From Campylorhamphus procurvoides (lineage: Eukaryota; Chordata; Aves; Passeriformes; Dendrocolaptidae): DNA of 64,000 nt. A model generated the notes under the pieces. The model saw nothing but the letters and a program-made list of their open reading frames with translations. It ran no database searches and was not told the DNA's origin. The translations under genes were made by a program, and so were the position numbers. Location: NCBI GenBank assembly GCA_013396655.1, contig WBMV01000295.1, positions 164,215-228,214 of the forward strand, given 5' to 3'. Shown here piece by piece: positions 61,101 to 64,000 of this stretch. How positions within the stretch are numbered: the stretch's first letter is position 1; each line of letters begins with the position of its first letter.

Positions 61101-64000
61101 GTTTAACTTGATTAAGGGGAAAAAGTGTGTTATTTAGTGATCTCAAACAATATTCAGAGTGAGAACAAAATTTTCTGAACAGGAAATTAAAGTGGCTCTG
61201 TTAGCTTGCTTTTCTGATTGATAGATATTTTTTGTTCTCTGTTGACACTTATAAGGAATTATTCAACTATTTTAATCCCCTTCAGACTGACAATACAAAT
61301 GCACACTAAAACTCACATGAAGTGTCATTTGAAAGAATTATATAAAAGTTTTGAAGGTTTACTGACCCTTTTGGTCTGAGTCAGCTCTGGATCATTTAAG
61401 GGATTTACTCCATTTTTAAATTGATGCAAGCAAGCACAAAATCATTTTGTTCCCTGCTGTTCATTGTCCTGAGCTAGTTTTGTAGCAAATGAGCTGTAAC
61501 TCAGACTTACGGGTCAATAAGGTACTGAGGTCTCTGGTCAAGGAAGACACTTAATCAAATGCTTAATTTAAACATGTAATTAATTCATTCACTGTACTTT
61601 GAGAGACTGACTCAAAGAAGAGCAAGATGTTTTTTATTAACTCCTCTTTTTCCAGACTGAAAATGGGATGATGGTTTCGTCTTAGAGATGAATGCTCTGG
61701 ATGCTTGTGATTTGTGTCTCAATTGCCTCATGTTTCAAATTATTTTGGCACTTTTATAAGATGAATTATACAATCTGATTTCATCATTGTGGGTTTTTTT
61801 TGAGTAAAAAAAACGTATGGCATGCAAGGATGTGTTTTAGGAGTTTTTTTGAGACTGCCTAGAATTTAGACAAAATTTAGCATTCAAGGGAAGCTAATAG
61901 GCAGTACTGCTAGAAGTGCTAAAATTTTTCTGCCCTTAATTGAAATACTTATTTCAAAACAGTTATACCTACACGTCTTGTGACTACTTATTTCTAGCTG
62001 AAAGTAGCTGTGCTTTAGTTCGTGTGCTGTGCCCACTAGATGGCAAGCGAGCTCTGCACGATGGAGGACAGGAGATACACATCATCTGTATGCACGCGGC
62101 TTTCCCGAAGTGCTTTATAATGTAACTAGATAGATATTAGTGGTAAGCAAATGAAGCAGCATTTATATTGCTCAGACACAGCCTGGGACTTTTTTTTCAA
62201 GAGTCTGAGTGCTGTTAGTATGTTCATGTTATTGAAATCTAAACATGCCTTGGGATCTGTAACTTTATTTTGGAAGTCAGCCTTAGCAGCAAGCCAACAT
62301 CATGGTGAAACTCCTGTTGTAAACTTCTAATCCATTTAGGTTCCCGGGTTTTATGAGGTGACTCATGCCGAAAACACAGTATTTTAAATGCCTACATATT
62401 TGTTATTCTCTATTTTGTAATTTGTCAGCTGGGGATTAACTAACAACAGGTGTGCCCCGTTCCAGTTGGCTAAACTGGATTTGCCCGGGGCTGAGTGTGG
62501 AGTGTGCAGCTCACACAGATCTGCCCAGTGCTGCTCTGGGCACTGCCAACACCCCGGCTATGGGAACCAGAGGAGGAGTTAGCAGTGCTTGGGACGGGTA
62601 GAGCACAAAGACCTCAGCTGCAATGTGATGCTCTTGCTGGGCTGGCAACTCCTCATGCACCAGGTGTAAAGTAGCATCTCCAGGAGTGTTTTCAGAGAGC
62701 TCAAACAGAAGTTGTGATGCTGTACTTCGCTCTTCCCTGTCACAGCTAGGAAAAGATAGACTAAGTACGCAATACTGGTAATTTGATAGTACTTCAAAAA
62801 TGGCAAGACTCCTAGAACTGCATTTTCATATCGCAAAGAAACTTGTAGCTCATTAACCCCCTCTTTTATGCAGCCTTCCTGTCGTGGAGAATTACTAGAA
62901 AAATGTTCAGGGTAGGTTGTATTAAAAATAAACTATTAAAAATATTACATTACATTCTTCCTGTGTAACCATTTAGCTGTGAACATTTTTAGAAGCTGTA
63001 CTGATACCCAAAAAGTAATCCATTTCTATTTTTTGGTAACAAAAATATGATTCCAAAACCATAGATGGATATTTTTGGATTGAACCACACTGAAGTTTCT
63101 TTGTATGGACTTGTTATGAGCCTGCCTTCTCCTCTTATGTTCAGTTGCTGTTCTAGGAAGCTGCTGAAGTAGAATCTAACACTGCTGTGCCTGCCCACTC
63201 CTTGTTCTTAGACACCCACTGGCTAGTGACAATACTAGCAGTGTTTTCCAGAAAATGCAGGGGCAGGGATGGTTGGTGCAGAGCAATGCAAATCCTGGGG
63301 GCAGCCTGTGCAGCCTGTGATGGATATTTCCAATCCTGCCTGTCTCAAGGGCCTCGCCAGCCTGGTGTGCACTCTGAAGGTGTCCCCATGGCAGGCCCAA
63401 AGCACTGATGGCAGTCTGTGTCTCCACTTAAGGTCCTGCACCTTGCAAAATGTCTGAAGAAGGAGGTGGGTGGAGGCTGTGACTGTTCTGCAAAGATGGC
63501 AAGATGATGATTAGATCAGACTGGCCACAGGCATTCCTGGAGATTTGCATGAAGAGGATGGTTGAATAAGCATTGGTTGTATGAAAGGTGATAGCTCTAG
63601 GTCAAATTAGACTTCCAGTTACATCAAGGTTGGGAAAAAAGCATGGTTAGGGAAGTTAGCGTGATTAGGAGTGGTTTTCAGCTCCTGATTAATTGGTTTC
63701 ATTGAAGCCAGTTCAGTTCCTATGGATTTCCTGAGTTTGGCTTGACATTCATCATTCCTGCTCAGCTTTCTCATTTGAAAATAAAATATGTGGCCTGTAG
63801 CACAGGGAGAGATTCCTCTCCCTGAGGCAAAGGGGTGTGGGATGGCTCAAATGCACCTGGCTCTGGGTGGGTTTGCTCCAGGACATCCTGGATGCATCCA
63901 ATCTGGGTCACTGGGAACCCTTCACCATTCCTGTGGTCTGTGTGTGTCGGTTCACAGTGCCCGAACTGATGTGAGGGCATTACCATGGAATGCCAGTGCA
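61101..64000. other. Intergenic DNA, right end of the window
   Basis: No gene recognised. It contains the CTCF-like site, an AP-1 consensus TGACTCA at 62359-62365, and an aattaattcatt homeodomain-rich patch near 61580. Confidence 0.7.
62033..62045 (+). promoter_or_regulatory. CTCF-like binding motif
   Basis: ccactagatggca matches the CTCF core CCASYAGRKGGCR at every position. The outer positions of the 19-bp motif fit only partly. It lies about 4.6 kb upstream of the BAIAP2L1 start. Confidence 0.55.

Noticed and set aside
1..64000. CRISPR arrays, operons, insertion sequences, phage or riboswitches
   Set aside because: The window is spliced vertebrate nuclear DNA. No regularly spaced repeats, clustered bacterial genes or such elements are present.
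1..64000. tRNA, rRNA, snoRNA or microRNA genes
   Set aside because: I looked for B-box-like GGTTCGA motifs by eye and found none. A covariance-model search (tRNAscan-SE, Infernal) would be needed to exclude snoRNAs and microRNAs.

Overview
This window is ordinary nuclear DNA of a vertebrate, most likely a bird; another sauropsid is possible. Three points support this. Multi-exon genes with GT-AG introns read as clear orthologues of vertebrate proteins. A CR1-type retrotransposon tail lies at about 9955-10070. The three-gene order TECPR1(-) - BRI3(+) - BAIAP2L1(-) matches human 7q21-q22, with compact avian-like introns. There are no bacterial, viral, CRISPR or operon features. I resolved every coding exon by joining reading frames across splice sites and checking that the phases agree.

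Layout. (1) Positions 1-8.2 kb hold the 5' part of TECPR1 on the minus strand. Five coding exons (345-5498) give the first 279 residues of a protein of about 1,165 aa in human; the rest lies beyond position 1. A CpG island at about 7.74-8.25 kb is its probable promoter and non-coding first exon. (2) Positions 8.2-10.2 kb form a short intergenic spacer between two head-to-head genes and include the CR1 fragment. (3) BRI3 lies on the plus strand. It has three coding exons (10280-22598, 139 aa), a CpG-island promoter, and a poly(A) signal at 22825-22830. (4) Positions 22.85-23.96 kb separate two converging gene ends. (5) BAIAP2L1 (IRTKS) is complete on the minus strand. Its fourteen coding exons run from the ATG at 57471 to the stop at 24666, giving 507 aa; the first is inside a CpG island and the largest intron is 13.3 kb. 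(6) Positions 58-64 kb are non-coding DNA upstream of BAIAP2L1. They hold a good CTCF-like motif and an AT-rich block dense in homeodomain and POU-type motifs, a candidate enhancer.

Function. TECPR1 acts in autophagosome-lysosome tethering and in LC3 conjugation at damaged lysosomes. BRI3 is a small lysosome-associated membrane protein. The two sit head to head about 2 kb apart, with a CACGTG E-box near the BRI3 start. BAIAP2L1 is an I-BAR/SH3 membrane-curving actin regulator with no evident functional link to the other two. I found no novel system; the most useful second looks are splicing of TECPR1 exon 4, the CR1/E-box promoter region of BRI3, and the putative CTCF and enhancer elements beyond 60 kb.
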